From: Salinadaptatus halalkaliphilus
GTDB taxonomy: Archaea; Halobacteriota; Halobacteria; Halobacteriales; Natrialbaceae
Length of the DNA: 40,089 nucleotides
Direction of reading: 5' to 3'
NCBI RefSeq assembly: GCF_006543045.1
Contig: NZ_RBZW01000020.1
Span: forward strand, 1 to 40,089
In this document: positions 17,576 to 25,479 of the stretch, in pieces
Position numbering within the stretch: the stretch's first letter is position 1
Layout: each line of letters starts with the position of its first letter
Notes under the pieces: generated by a model
What the model was told of the DNA's origin: nothing
Databases searched by the model: none
Seen by the model: only the letters and a program-made list of their open reading frames with translations
Made by a program: the position numbers and the translations under genes

Positions 17576-18151
17576 CTACAGGTTTTCGAGATCCCAACCG
17601 ACGAACTCCTGCTCGAGGTCGACATCAAGCGCCTGAAGCAAGCGTGCGAGCCCGAGATAACAGCCAGCCAGCGCGTTGACGCCGAGAATCGTCTCCTCGT
17701 CGTAGTGGGCAGCCACCTGCTCGTGGAGGTCGTCGTCGACATCGCCCTCGACGAATCGCTCGACGTATGCAACCAACGTCGCCCGGTCGGCCGGGAGCCG
17801 ATCCGTCTCCTCGCGCGAAATCGCCAGGATCGCCTCGGGATCCATCCCTTCGTCTAACGCGACGCGGACGTGTTGATGCCACTCGTAGGCCGTCTCCGCG
17901 TAGTAGGCCGTCGACAGAATGACCGTCTCCCGTTCGTGGGCCGACAACCCGCCCGCCTCCCAGACGACGCCGCCGTACTCTCGAAAGCCCTCGAGCACGT
18001 CGACGTTGCGCCCCAGCGTCCGGTAGACGTTCAGCGTCCCGCCCTCGAGGGAGTGGTCGCGCGCCTCGGGATCGGCGTCGGACAACGTATCGAGCAAGTC
18101 TCGTTTCTCCGGCGGTAACTCCGATGGATCGGCGTATCGAATGCGCGCCAT
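17576..18151 (-). CDS. Carboxymuconolactone decarboxylase / AhpD-like protein
   Basis: The 191-residue all-helical protein resembles the carboxymuconolactone decarboxylase/AhpD family, with SAHERETVILSTAYYAETAYEWHQHV as the core helix pair. The CxxC pair of the peroxidase-reducing AhpD is absent: that segment reads YAETAYEWHQH. It therefore more likely belongs to the non-redox side of the family, such as gamma-carboxymuconolactone decarboxylase-like proteins, whose functions are often unknown. The ATG at 18151 starts MARIRYADP. A TATA-like GGTATATC (18175-18182) lies 27 bases upstream, supporting a leaderless mRNA. Confidence 0.85.
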   Translation of the reverse strand: MARIRYADPSELPPEKRDLLDTLSDADPEARDHSLEGGTLNVYRTLGRNVDVLEGFREYGGVVWEAGGLSAHERETVILSTAYYAETAYEWHQHVRVALDEGMDPEAILAISREETDRLPADRATLVAYVERFVEGDVDDDLHEQVAAHYDEETILGVNALAGCYLGLARLLQALDVDLEQEFVGWDLENL

Positions 18152-18216
18152 ACGAACGCAGGACACTCGAGGACGATATACCCAACGTTCAGTGCCCGGT
18201 CAGTTATCGATCCGTC

Positions 18217-19011
18217 TCAGACTGGCCCCGTCTCGACATCGCCATCGTGTGCCAGCCACTCCGTCAGGCTGCCCTCGTAAAAGGCGACGGTCTCGTAGCC
18301 GAGTGCCCGGAGAACGACGTAGGTGTGGCTGATCCGGCGCGCAGTGTTGCAGTAGAGCACGATCTCCCGATCGCGCGTGATGCCGTACTCGGCGAGCACG
18401 TCCTCGAGTTCGGCCTCGGGTTTCAGTCGCCGGCGCTCGTCGTCGACGACCTCGCGCCAGTCGAAACGAACGGCACCGGGCAGGCGAGCCTCCTCGAACT
18501 CGTCACTCGCCCGCGTATCGACGAAACAGGCGTCGCGCTCGAGGGCTGATTCGACGTCCTCGAAATCGATCAGCGGGCTCTCCTCGCGGGTGAGCGGGGC
18601 GGGTTCGTAGTCGGTCGGCTCGAGGGCGGGCTCCTCGCTCGTCGTGTCGTACTCGCGGTTCCAGGCGCTGTAGTCGCCATCGAGCAGTCGCACGTCGTCG
18701 TGGCCGTACTCGAGGGCGGTGAGGACGAACCGCGCGGCGAAGACGCCGTGGGTGTCGTCGTAAGCGACGATGGTGTCGTCCGGGCTGATTCCGGCTTTCG
18801 AGAGCAGGTCCGCGAACGCCTCGGCACCGGGTAAGGTACCCCGGTCGACGTCGGTCTCGTCGCGGTAGCTGTCGAAGGGAATGTTGACGGCACCGGGGAC
18901 GTGACCGATGCCGTCGAACTCCCAGGAGTCGCGGACATCGACGACGCGTACCTGGGGGTCCTCGAGGTGCGCTGCGAGCCAATCTGGAGAGACGACGATG
19001 GATTCGTCCAT
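18217..19011 (-). CDS. Two-domain rhodanese-type sulfurtransferase
   Basis: The 265-residue protein is a tandem rhodanese. The N-terminal domain (about 1-125) has the DVRDSWEFDGIGHVPGA motif, but its active loop is AYDDTHGVFAAR with aspartate where the cysteine would be, so it is inactive. The C-terminal domain (about 145-262) carries the reactive C221 in YCNTARRISH. That loop departs from the CRxGxR/T pattern of thiosulfate and mercaptopyruvate sulfurtransferases, so substrate is uncertain. A second, divergent rhodanese starts 284 bases away; haloarchaeal pairs like this are annotated as thiosulfate sulfurtransferases. I start at the ATG at 19011, where the first domain begins. Confidence 0.9.
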   Translation of the reverse strand: MDESIVVSPDWLAAHLEDPQVRVVDVRDSWEFDGIGHVPGAVNIPFDSYRDETDVDRGTLPGAEAFADLLSKAGISPDDTIVAYDDTHGVFAARFVLTALEYGHDDVRLLDGDYSAWNREYDTTSEEPALEPTDYEPAPLTREESPLIDFEDVESALERDACFVDTRASDEFEEARLPGAVRFDWREVVDDERRRLKPEAELEDVLAEYGITRDREIVLYCNTARRISHTYVVLRALGYETVAFYEGSLTEWLAHDGDVETGPV

Positions 19012-19295
19012 TAGTTCGAGGATACCGCTGGATCGTTCAGAAGACACCGGTCCCGGCACGTCTCCCCTCGAGGTCGGGGTCGGGGCAAAATTTTCTGCAA
19101 CTAGGCGGCAACTGCGCCCCACTCTGTCCCGTCATACGACGGTCGAGTCGACAATTCGCCGACAACAGCCCGTCGTCTCGAAAATAGCGACAGTCGTCCG
19201 TCCGTGGTAGCGGCAACCCTCTCCGAGAGAGTCGACCAGCGTCCGAATTGTCCGGTACGGTCGCCACTATGTTATTGGCGGTCCTTGGATCGGGT

Positions 19296-20159
19296 ATGGC
19301 AACAGATTACGCCAACGACGTACTCGTCACGGCTGACTGGGTCGAAGACCGACTCGAGGAGTTCCAGGACGACGATGCCGACCTGCGACTCGTGGAGGTC
19401 GACGTCGATACGGAGGCCTACGAGGACGAACACGCGCCCGGTGCGATCGGGTTCAACTGGGAGACCCAGCTTCAGGACCAGACGACGCGGGACATCCTCT
19501 CGAAGGAGGACTTCCAAGAGCTGCTGGGTGAACACGGCATCAGCGAGGATTCGACCGTCGTGCTGTACGGCGACAACTCCAACTGGTTCGCCGCCTACAC
19601 CTACTGGCAGTTCAAGTACTACGGCCACGAGGACGTGTCTCTGCTGGACGGCGGCCGCGAGTACTGGCTCGAAAACGAGTATCCGACCACGGACGAGAAG
19701 CCCGACTTCTCGGCCGTCGAGTACGACGCCGCGGGCCCGCGCGAGAGCATCCGCGCCTACCGCGAGGACGTCGAGAACGCGATCGACCGCGGCGTTCCCC
19801 TCGTCGACGTGCGCTCGCCCGAGGAGTTCAGCGGCGAGATCCTCGCCCCGCCAGGGCTCCAGGAAACCGCCCAGCGCGGCGGTCACATCCCCGGCGCGAA
19901 GAACATCTCCTGGGCCGCCGTCACGAACGACGACGGCACCTTCAAGGACCGCGACGAACTCGAGGAGCTCTACGCCGAGGAGGACATCGACGGCGATGAG
20001 ACCACCGTCGCCTACTGCCGCATCGGCGAGCGCTCGTCGGTCGCCTGGTTCGCCCTGCACGAACTGCTTGGCTACGAGGACACCGTCAACTACGACGGCT
20101 CCTGGACCGAGTGGGGGAATTTGGTCAACGCACCGATAGAGAAGGGCGAGGCGGAGTGA
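19296..20159 (+). CDS. Two-domain rhodanese, thiosulfate sulfurtransferase-like
   Basis: The 287-residue tandem rhodanese is divergent from the preceding one. The inactive N-terminal domain has LYGDNSNWFAAYTYW in place of an active loop. The C-terminal domain carries C241 in YCRIGERSS, which is close to the CRxGER-type loop of thiosulfate sulfurtransferases, plus VDVRSPEEFSGE and GHIPGAKNISW. It probably moves sulfane sulfur, from thiosulfate to cyanide or a thiol acceptor. ATG 19296 is used rather than 19248, because a TATA-like TATGTTATT at about 19268-19276 then falls 25 bases upstream. Confidence 0.92.
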   Translation: MATDYANDVLVTADWVEDRLEEFQDDDADLRLVEVDVDTEAYEDEHAPGAIGFNWETQLQDQTTRDILSKEDFQELLGEHGISEDSTVVLYGDNSNWFAAYTYWQFKYYGHEDVSLLDGGREYWLENEYPTTDEKPDFSAVEYDAAGPRESIRAYREDVENAIDRGVPLVDVRSPEEFSGEILAPPGLQETAQRGGHIPGAKNISWAAVTNDDGTFKDRDELEELYAEEDIDGDETTVAYCRIGERSSVAWFALHELLGYEDTVNYDGSWTEWGNLVNAPIEKGEAE

Positions 20160-20183
20160 GCGAAGCAAACTCCGTCTCGTAGT

Positions 20184-20292
20184 GGAGCGGGGAGGGAAGC
20201 CGACCCGCGGAACAGGCGAGGCAGACGACTGATCGAGGCCTCGAGCCGGAGCGGGGAGGCTAGCCGACCCACAGAGAACGGCGAGACGGACG
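20184..20292. repeat. Two-copy 45-bp direct repeat between convergent genes
   Basis: Copies at 20184-20228 and 20248-20292 share GGAGCGGGGAGG, then AGCCGACCC, then a GGCGAG-GAC segment, about three quarters identical. They lie between the converging rhodanese and DICT genes. The sequence is G-rich and purine-skewed on the plus strand. No coding role is apparent. Confidence 0.5.
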
Positions 20293-20310
20293 CACGTCGA
20301 AACCACCGAA

Positions 20311-21042
20311 CTACGGATTCGGATCGTACGTCGACTCGAGATACGCGATCAGCTCGGACACGAACTCGGAGTCGTACGTCCAGAACCCGTAGTACTCTCC
20401 CGGTCGCCGTTCGGCCGCGAGCAGGCCACACGACTGGTCGCGGTTCTCCGCGCCGTCGAAGAGCACGAACCAGAACTGACCGATTTCCGCGGCTTGGGAC
20501 TCGACGACGCTGATATCCCCAATCTGTCCGGACCACTCGTCCGCGATGAACACGGCGACCGCGAGATCGTCGCGGTCGTCGAATCGCTCGTAGACATCGG
20601 CCTGCTCGAGCAGCGCCGACTCGCGCTGAAAGCCGACGTACAGCGTTCCGTCGCCGAGACGCCAGGCTCGTTCTTCGATTTCGCGGGTGGCAGCTATCAT
20701 CTGCCGTCGATCGTACGATGCAAATAGCGTCTGCTCGAGGAAATCGAACAGACTGCTCGTGTCGACGTCGGTCGTGCCCAGTTCCCACGGTGGGTGTCTC
20801 TCGGGCGAGAGGACCGCACCGAACTGATCCAGTCCCAGCGCGCCAGCAAACCCCCCGTCGGCACCGCGAACGATAGCGAAGCCCGGCTCGTCGAATCCAG
20901 CCACCGGAGTGTGTTCCACGTCGACATTTCGAGTGGCGAACTGTCGCTGTAGTTCGGTCGCGACCGCGGCGTCAGCGGTGCAGATCTCAAGGTGCTTGCG
21001 CCGTTTTTCGACCCGCTCGAGGGCGTCGGCGAGGCTATTCAT
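20311..21042 (-). CDS. DICT sensory-domain protein
   Basis: The 243-residue soluble protein matches the DICT domain, found fused to diguanylate cyclases and two-component proteins in bacteria and as stand-alone proteins in haloarchaea. Recognisable segments are SLFDFLEQTLFASYDRRQMI, then RAWRLGDGTLYVGFQ, and the C-terminal YYGFWTYDSEFVSELIAYLE. DICT is thought to sense a ligand or light-linked signal; the ligand is unknown. The ATG at 21042 lies 8 bases inside the end of the upstream wHTH gene, so the two are probably translated together. A GTG at 21048 is an alternative. Confidence 0.8.
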   Translation of the reverse strand: MNSLADALERVEKRRKHLEICTADAAVATELQRQFATRNVDVEHTPVAGFDEPGFAIVRGADGGFAGALGLDQFGAVLSPERHPPWELGTTDVDTSSLFDFLEQTLFASYDRRQMIAATREIEERAWRLGDGTLYVGFQRESALLEQADVYERFDDRDDLAVAVFIADEWSGQIGDISVVESQAAEIGQFWFVLFDGAENRDQSCGLLAAERRPGEYYGFWTYDSEFVSELIAYLESTYDPNP

Positions 21043-21403
21043 CGCCACAGTCTACGCCGAGAACGGCATAAATAGCGAGGGGGATATCGGTCTCGCTGAT
21101 GGTGCCGTCCGACGGGTGAAACGCGAGGAGCCCGAGATCGTCCAGACGCGGCAGCGTCGAGTGATACAGCTGGGTCCGCGCGAGCTCGTAGTCGATTTCC
21201 GTCGCGATCGTTTCGGTTTCGCTCGCGTGATCCGCGGCAACGATCGCAGCGAGCTGCTCGAGCGTCGTCTCCGGCTCGGAGAACAGGTAGACGATCGTCG
21301 AACGAGCGCACCGATCGGCGAGCAACTGCAGGAGCTCGTCGACCGGGCGGTCGATCGCGGCTGCCCCATCGAGCAACGGGGCATCGTTCGACCAATCGTC
21401 CAT
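21035..21403 (-). CDS. Haloarchaeal winged-helix protein (DUF7344-like)
   Basis: The 122-residue protein has a winged-helix core: helices in DRPVDELLQLLADRCARSTI, then TTLEQLAAIV, then ARTQLYHSTLPRLDDLGLLAF. The LYHxxLPRLDxxGLL segment is characteristic of a large haloarchaeal group of small putative transcription regulators. ATAAATA on the plus strand (about 21432-21438), read as TATTTAT on the minus strand, lies about 32 bases upstream of the ATG at 21403. The gene overlaps the DICT gene by 8 bases. It is therefore likely that the DICT protein and this regulator form one signalling pair; this is inference from overlap. Confidence 0.85.
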   Translation of the reverse strand: MDDWSNDAPLLDGAAAIDRPVDELLQLLADRCARSTIVYLFSEPETTLEQLAAIVAADHASETETIATEIDYELARTQLYHSTLPRLDDLGLLAFHPSDGTISETDIPLAIYAVLGVDCGDE

Positions 21404-21611
21404 GCTCGTTCGTTGGTTGTCGGCCGGCGGATAAATACTCGCCGCTGGCACCGCAAACAGGGGTTACCAGTGTCGCGAACGATCGCGGCTCCGCCGCGAG
21501 ACCGCTCGAGTGACCGATCTATCGACCCAGTCTCGACTGCAATCGTTCCGATTGCGGCAACGTCCGCATAGTGGACAAGGTCTATCAGTCCAGGCTCATC
21601 ACTAGTGCTCG

Positions 21612-22355
21612 ATGAGAGAGCTTCGTATCGCCGTCCTGAACGCGGCCCATCGGGACGCGAACACGACGCGGAACTTTCGACGAGAACTCGAGGGCTCGAT
21701 CTCGGAGTTCGACGCGACCGAGGGTGAGGCGCCCGACCACTTCGACTACGACGCTGCGGTCGTCACCGGCTCCCGGTCGTCAGTCTACTGGGACGACGAC
21801 TGGATGCAGCCGACTCGCGAGTGGGTCGACGAAGCGATCGATCGCGGCATTCCCTTCCTCGGGGTTTGTTGGGGCCATCAGCTGTTAGCGGATGTCCTCG
21901 GCGGAACCGTCGAGGATATGGGCGCCTACGAGGTCGGCTACAGCGAGATCGAACAGACGGCCGACTCGCGACTGTTCGACGGTATCGACGAGAGCTTCAC
22001 TGCCTTTACCAGCCATTCCGACGAAGTCACCGAACTCCCGCCGGGTGCGACCCCGCTCGCGGCAAACGAGTACTCGAATCACGGCTTTCGAAAGGGGCGG
22101 GTCTTCGGCGTGCAGTTTCACCCCGAGTACGACACCAAGACCGCCCGCGAACTCGTCCACCGCAAGGAACTCTCCGACGAACGCCTCGAGTCGATCCTTT
22201 CGGAGATTACCGAGGAGAACTACCGGAACGCCTGCGAGGCAAAACTGGTCTTCGACAACTTCCTCGCGTTCGCCCGTGAGGCAACGGCGACCGAGGTCGC
22301 CACGCCGGCCGGGACCGACGCGAACGCAACTCCGGAAGCCGGCTGTTCCGACTGA
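21612..22355 (+). CDS. Class I glutamine amidotransferase (stand-alone)
   Basis: The 247-residue protein is a triad glutaminase: C86 in GVCWGHQ, and H170 with E172 in GVQFHPEYD. Stand-alone domains of this type resemble the GMP-synthase glutaminase and also the peptidase-like or gamma-glutamyl hydrolase-type proteins. No synthetase partner is adjacent, so the acceptor of the ammonia, if any, is unknown. The tail after about residue 220 is low-complexity (TATEVATPAGTDANAT). A TATA-like GGTCTATC at about 21580-21587 lies 28 bases before the ATG. Confidence 0.9.
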   Translation: MRELRIAVLNAAHRDANTTRNFRRELEGSISEFDATEGEAPDHFDYDAAVVTGSRSSVYWDDDWMQPTREWVDEAIDRGIPFLGVCWGHQLLADVLGGTVEDMGAYEVGYSEIEQTADSRLFDGIDESFTAFTSHSDEVTELPPGATPLAANEYSNHGFRKGRVFGVQFHPEYDTKTARELVHRKELSDERLESILSEITEENYRNACEAKLVFDNFLAFAREATATEVATPAGTDANATPEAGCSD

Positions 22356-22402
22356 ACCCGGCGTCCACCACGGCCCGCTTCCCTCTCCCCGTTGTCTATC
22401 GC

Positions 22403-22777
22403 CTACCGCACTCTCGTCAGCAGTCGCTCGAGCGAACTTTCCGCGCTCGCGCTCGAGTCGCTGCGGGTCGAGCCGTCTTGATCTGCGAGAAGTTGTTCGT
22501 ACTGGTCGATAATCGACTGGCGTCGCTGCTGGCTGGCCTCGAGCTCCCGCTCGAGGGCGGCGATTCGCATCAAGAGCGCGAGGCGCTCGATACGGTAGTG
22601 CGAGAGCGACGGAGGCCGCCCTGTCGAGTCGGCGTCAGTGGACCGTGTCGATCCGGCCGGCGACTGGAACTCGAGTTCGACGGCCGCTCTCGAGTGCTGG
22701 ACCGCATCGGTGCGTGTCGGTCGAATGGGGTCGTTACTGGAGGGTGATCTGTCGACGGCTTGGTGGTCGGCGGACAT
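22403..22777 (-). CDS. Small coiled-coil protein, function unknown
   Basis: The 124-residue protein has a disordered, polar N-terminal half. A single helical heptad region follows, of about 45 residues: HYRIERLALLMRIAALEREL, then EASQQRRQSIIDQYEQLL. A serine-rich tail closes it. The helix looks like a dimerising coiled coil. There is no membrane segment or catalytic motif. I take the ATG at 22777 (MSADHQAVD), since the four extra residues from 22789 add nothing. A conserved haloarchaeal hypothetical protein is the best description. Confidence 0.65.
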   Translation of the reverse strand: MSADHQAVDRSPSSNDPIRPTRTDAVQHSRAAVELEFQSPAGSTRSTDADSTGRPPSLSHYRIERLALLMRIAALERELEASQQRRQSIIDQYEQLLADQDGSTRSDSSASAESSLERLLTRVR

Positions 22778-22828
22778 GGGCCGACACACAGTATGTGATC
22801 CGCGTCCAAAAGCCTCAGTCAGTCGGGC

Positions 22829-22843
22829 GTCAGACAGTCTGAC
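22829..22843. promoter_or_regulatory. Perfect palindrome between thrC and the coiled-coil gene
   Basis: GTCAGAC-A-GTCTGAC is a perfect 7-bp inverted repeat around one base. It lies 52 bases upstream of the coiled-coil protein start and 79 bases after the thrC stop. It could be an operator for the small gene. It could also be part of the thrC terminator, since CTTTT follows shortly on the minus strand. The sequence alone does not decide. Confidence 0.45.
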
Positions 22844-22921
22844 ACGGGGCTTGCGCGCGTCAGCTACCCCGCAAGAACTCGGCGTCGGTTACGCTGTCGG
22901 TGCTCGAGTACGCCGGCGGAT

Positions 22922-24199
22922 CTACCGATCCGGCGAGCTCTCACTCGCGAGGGTCGCAAGAACCCCCTCGGTGTCTGCGGGGACCGGCTCCGGGTCGTTA
23001 CCGGCTGCGGCCGCCGCGTCGGGATCTTTGAGCAGGTGGCCGGTCGTCAGGCAGGCGACGCGCTCGTCGTCGTCGACGGTCCCTTCGGCGCGCAGTTTTC
23101 GCAGGCCGGCGACGGAGGCGGCCGAGGCCGGTTCGACGCCTATCCCCTCGCCCGCGAGGTCGCGCTGGGCGTCGGTGATCGCCTCGTCGGAGACGGCGAC
23201 GGCCGTGCCGCCGGTCTCGCGAATCCCGGGTAGCGCCTTCGGTGCGTTGACGGGGTTGCCGATGCGGATCGCGGTCGCCCGCGTCTCGACATCGTCCCAG
23301 CGACGAACCTCGTCGGCCCCGTTCTCGACCGCTTCGACCATCGGCGCTGCGCCCTCGGCCTGCACGCCGGTTAGCTTGGGAACGTCGTCCTCGTCGAGTT
23401 CACCGGCCTGGACGAGTTCGCGGAAGGCCTTGTATAGCGCCGCGGTGTTGCCGGCGTTGCCCACGGGGAGCACGATCCGATCCGGCACCGCATCGTAGTC
23501 CGCCAGAAAGCCCTCGAGAATCTCGAGGCCGATCGTCTTCTGGCCTTCGAGGCGGAACGGGTTGAGCGAGTTCAGCAGGTAGGCTTCGCCGGCTTCGGCG
23601 AGTTCTTGGACGATGTCGAGACAGGCGTCGAAGTTGCCGTCGACCTCGAGGATGCGCGCGCCATGCAAACTGGCTTGGGCGATTTTCCCTGCCGCGACCT
23701 TCCCCGCCGGCAGGAGCACGAGGGTCTCCATCCCGCCGCGGGAGCCGTAGGCCGCCAGCGCGGCGCTTGTGTTGCCCGTCGAGGCACAGGCCAGTCGGCC
23801 GACGCCGAGTTCCTTGGCGACGCCGACGCCGACGGTCATACCGCGATCCTTGAACGACCCCGTCGGGTTCATCCCCTCGTGTTTGATCCGCAGGGCTTCG
23901 ACACCGATATCGGCCTCGAGGCGGGGGACTTCGTATAGCGGCGTCGCCCCTTCCTGGGTGGTGACGCCATCGGCGAGGGGCAAGGCGTCGGCGTACCGCC
24001 AGACGCCCTGGCCCTCGAAGTCGTCGAACGTGGGGAGGTCGGCGTAGCGAACCTCGAGCAAGCCGCCACACTCGTCGCAGGTGTAGCGGACGGCGTCGAA
24101 GGGGGCGAACGTCTCGCCACACTCGATACACTCGAGCCAGACGCCGTCGTCCGCAACCGCCGGTATCGCGGGTCGGTCGGCCGAAAGACTGAGACTCAT
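22922..24199 (-). CDS. thrC: Threonine synthase
   Basis: This PLP enzyme converts O-phosphohomoserine to threonine. The 425-residue protein starts with a zinc ribbon (C24, C27, C41, C44 in CIECGE...CDECGG), typical of archaeal threonine synthases. PLP binds at K117 in NPTGSFKDRG. The ASTGNTSAALAAYGSRGG and LPVGNAGNTAALYKAF segments are the substrate and phosphate loops. The close of the protein is low-complexity. The frame extends upstream to 24301, but the ATG at 24199 begins the normal N-terminus. The 2'-amino-acid theme continues with the arg block just upstream, but a separate promoter (CTTTTTCT region, about 24222-24230) is likely. Confidence 0.95.
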   Translation of the reverse strand: MSLSLSADRPAIPAVADDGVWLECIECGETFAPFDAVRYTCDECGGLLEVRYADLPTFDDFEGQGVWRYADALPLADGVTTQEGATPLYEVPRLEADIGVEALRIKHEGMNPTGSFKDRGMTVGVGVAKELGVGRLACASTGNTSAALAAYGSRGGMETLVLLPAGKVAAGKIAQASLHGARILEVDGNFDACLDIVQELAEAGEAYLLNSLNPFRLEGQKTIGLEILEGFLADYDAVPDRIVLPVGNAGNTAALYKAFRELVQAGELDEDDVPKLTGVQAEGAAPMVEAVENGADEVRRWDDVETRATAIRIGNPVNAPKALPGIRETGGTAVAVSDEAITDAQRDLAGEGIGVEPASAASVAGLRKLRAEGTVDDDERVACLTTGHLLKDPDAAAAAGNDPEPVPADTEGVLATLASESSPDR

Positions 24200-24359
24200 T
24201 GTCGCTCGAAACGAGTGGGAGGGAGAAAAAGGACGTGATTCGGCGGTCGGCGGGGCGACCGCTCCCGCTTGGTTGCACCCGCGGTGCTCGAAGTCGCTCA
24301 CCGGCAGTCGATAAAAACGGACGCGATAGTCGGTGGTCGATACCCCAATCCCCTGTCGC

Positions 24360-24437
24360 TCACGCCAAATACAGTGCGATCAGTGCCGCCGGACCGAGCA
24401 GCATGATGACTGTCGCGAGCAGTACTCTGAACGACAT
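24360..24437 (-). CDS. 25-residue single-span membrane peptide
   Basis: The frame ATG-TCG-TTC-AGA... to TGA encodes 25 residues: MSFRVLLATVIMLLG, then PAALIALYLA. It is one hydrophobic helix with a single arginine near the N-terminus, so it should sit in the membrane. A TATA box (TTATTATA, 24463-24470) lies about 30 bases upstream of the ATG, exactly where a leaderless gene would have it. A 9-bp direct repeat lies just beyond. The gene stands alone between argF and thrC on the same strand. It is too short to identify by homology by eye; the promoter spacing and composition are the support. Confidence 0.65.
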   Translation of the reverse strand: MSFRVLLATVIMLLGPAALIALYLA

Positions 24438-24462
24438 CGGTTTTGATCACGACCACCCACAC

Positions 24463-24470
24463 TATAATAA
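24463..24470 (-). promoter_or_regulatory. TATA box of the 25-residue peptide gene
   Basis: TTATTATA on the minus strand, in a locally AT-rich island, is centred 29-30 bases before the ATG at 24437, predicting a leaderless transcript. No other minus-strand gene start could use it. Confidence 0.55.
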
Positions 24471-24489
24471 TTCCCTATCGTTTGCGGTA

Positions 24490-24519
24490 TAATGAACGTC
24501 TACTGGGAGTTAATGAACG
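24490..24519. repeat. Direct repeat TAATGAACG x2, 21-bp spacing
   Basis: TAATGAACG occurs at 24490-24498 and 24511-24519, exactly 21 bp (two helical turns) apart. It is 20 to 50 bp upstream of the TATA box of the 25-residue peptide gene. Two same-face sites in this position suggest an activator-binding region. It lies after the argF stop, so it cannot control argF. Confidence 0.5.
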
Positions 24520-24564
24520 GTTAGAGGTCGCTAATACCGGAATCAGAGACGGAAGACGGAGTAG

Positions 24565-25479
24565 CTACGCCTCGAGCAGCCAACTCAACAGCGCTTTCTG
24601 GGCGTGTAGTCGGTTCTCCGCCTGGTCGAAGACGACCGAGTGGTCGCTCTCGATGACATCGTCGGTGATCTCCTCGCCGCGGTGGGCGGGCAGACAGTGC
24701 ATGACCGACGCCTCGGGGGCGTGCTCGAGGAGATCCGAACAGACCTGAAAGCCCTCGAAGTCGGTCATGCGAACGTCGCGTTCGTCCTCTTGACCCATGC
24801 TGATCCAGACATCGGTGTAGATGATATCGGCGTCGGTGACCGCCTCGATCGGGTCCGTCGTGATCGTCGGATCGCCGCCGAGATCGCGGGCGCGCTCGAC
24901 GACCGCGTCGTCGATACCGTAGCCAGCCGGCGTCGCGACGGTGAGGTCGATATCTGTCAGTGCTGCCCCGACGGTAAAGGACTGTGCAACGTTGTTGCCG
25001 TCGCCGATCCAGGCCGCCGAAACGTCCTCGAAGCCGCCTTCCTGCTCGCGGATCGTCTGGAGGTCCGCGAGCGTCTGGCAGGGGTGGGCGTCGTCGGTCA
25101 GCCCGTTGACGATCGGTACCGAGGCGTACTCCGCGAGCACCTCGATGTTGTCGTGTTTGAACACCCGAGCCATCACTGCGTCGACGTACCGCGAGAGCGT
25201 TCTCGAGGTGTCTTTCAGCGGTTCGCCCCGCCCGAGCTGGATGTCGTCCTCGCCGAGGAAGACGGCGTGGCCGCCCAGTTGGGTCATCCCAGTTTCGAAG
25301 GAAACCCGGGTCCGGGTGCTCGGTTTCTGGAAGATCATCCCGAGCGTCTGGCCGGCGAGATCCGCGTGGTCGTCGCCGTTTTGTTGGGCGTCCTTGTACG
25401 TCTCGGCACGGTCGAGGACCGTCTGCAGTTCGGTCGCAGTGAGGTCGTCGATCTCGAGGAAGTGGTTCGTGTTCGTCAT
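24565..25479 (-). CDS. argF: Ornithine carbamoyltransferase
   Basis: This enzyme makes citrulline from ornithine and carbamoyl phosphate, the sixth arginine step. The 304-residue protein has the carbamoyl-phosphate motif STRTR at 54-58, HPCQ at 132-135 and the ornithine-side HCLPAHRG at 261-268. It is the last gene of the leftward arg block. Its ATG shares one base with the stop of lysK (TGATG), so the two are translationally coupled. A catabolic OTC is possible in haloarchaea that ferment arginine, but the surrounding biosynthetic genes favour the anabolic one. Confidence 0.97.
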   Translation of the reverse strand: MTNTNHFLEIDDLTATELQTVLDRAETYKDAQQNGDDHADLAGQTLGMIFQKPSTRTRVSFETGMTQLGGHAVFLGEDDIQLGRGEPLKDTSRTLSRYVDAVMARVFKHDNIEVLAEYASVPIVNGLTDDAHPCQTLADLQTIREQEGGFEDVSAAWIGDGNNVAQSFTVGAALTDIDLTVATPAGYGIDDAVVERARDLGGDPTITTDPIEAVTDADIIYTDVWISMGQEDERDVRMTDFEGFQVCSDLLEHAPEASVMHCLPAHRGEEITDDVIESDHSVVFDQAENRLHAQKALLSWLLEA

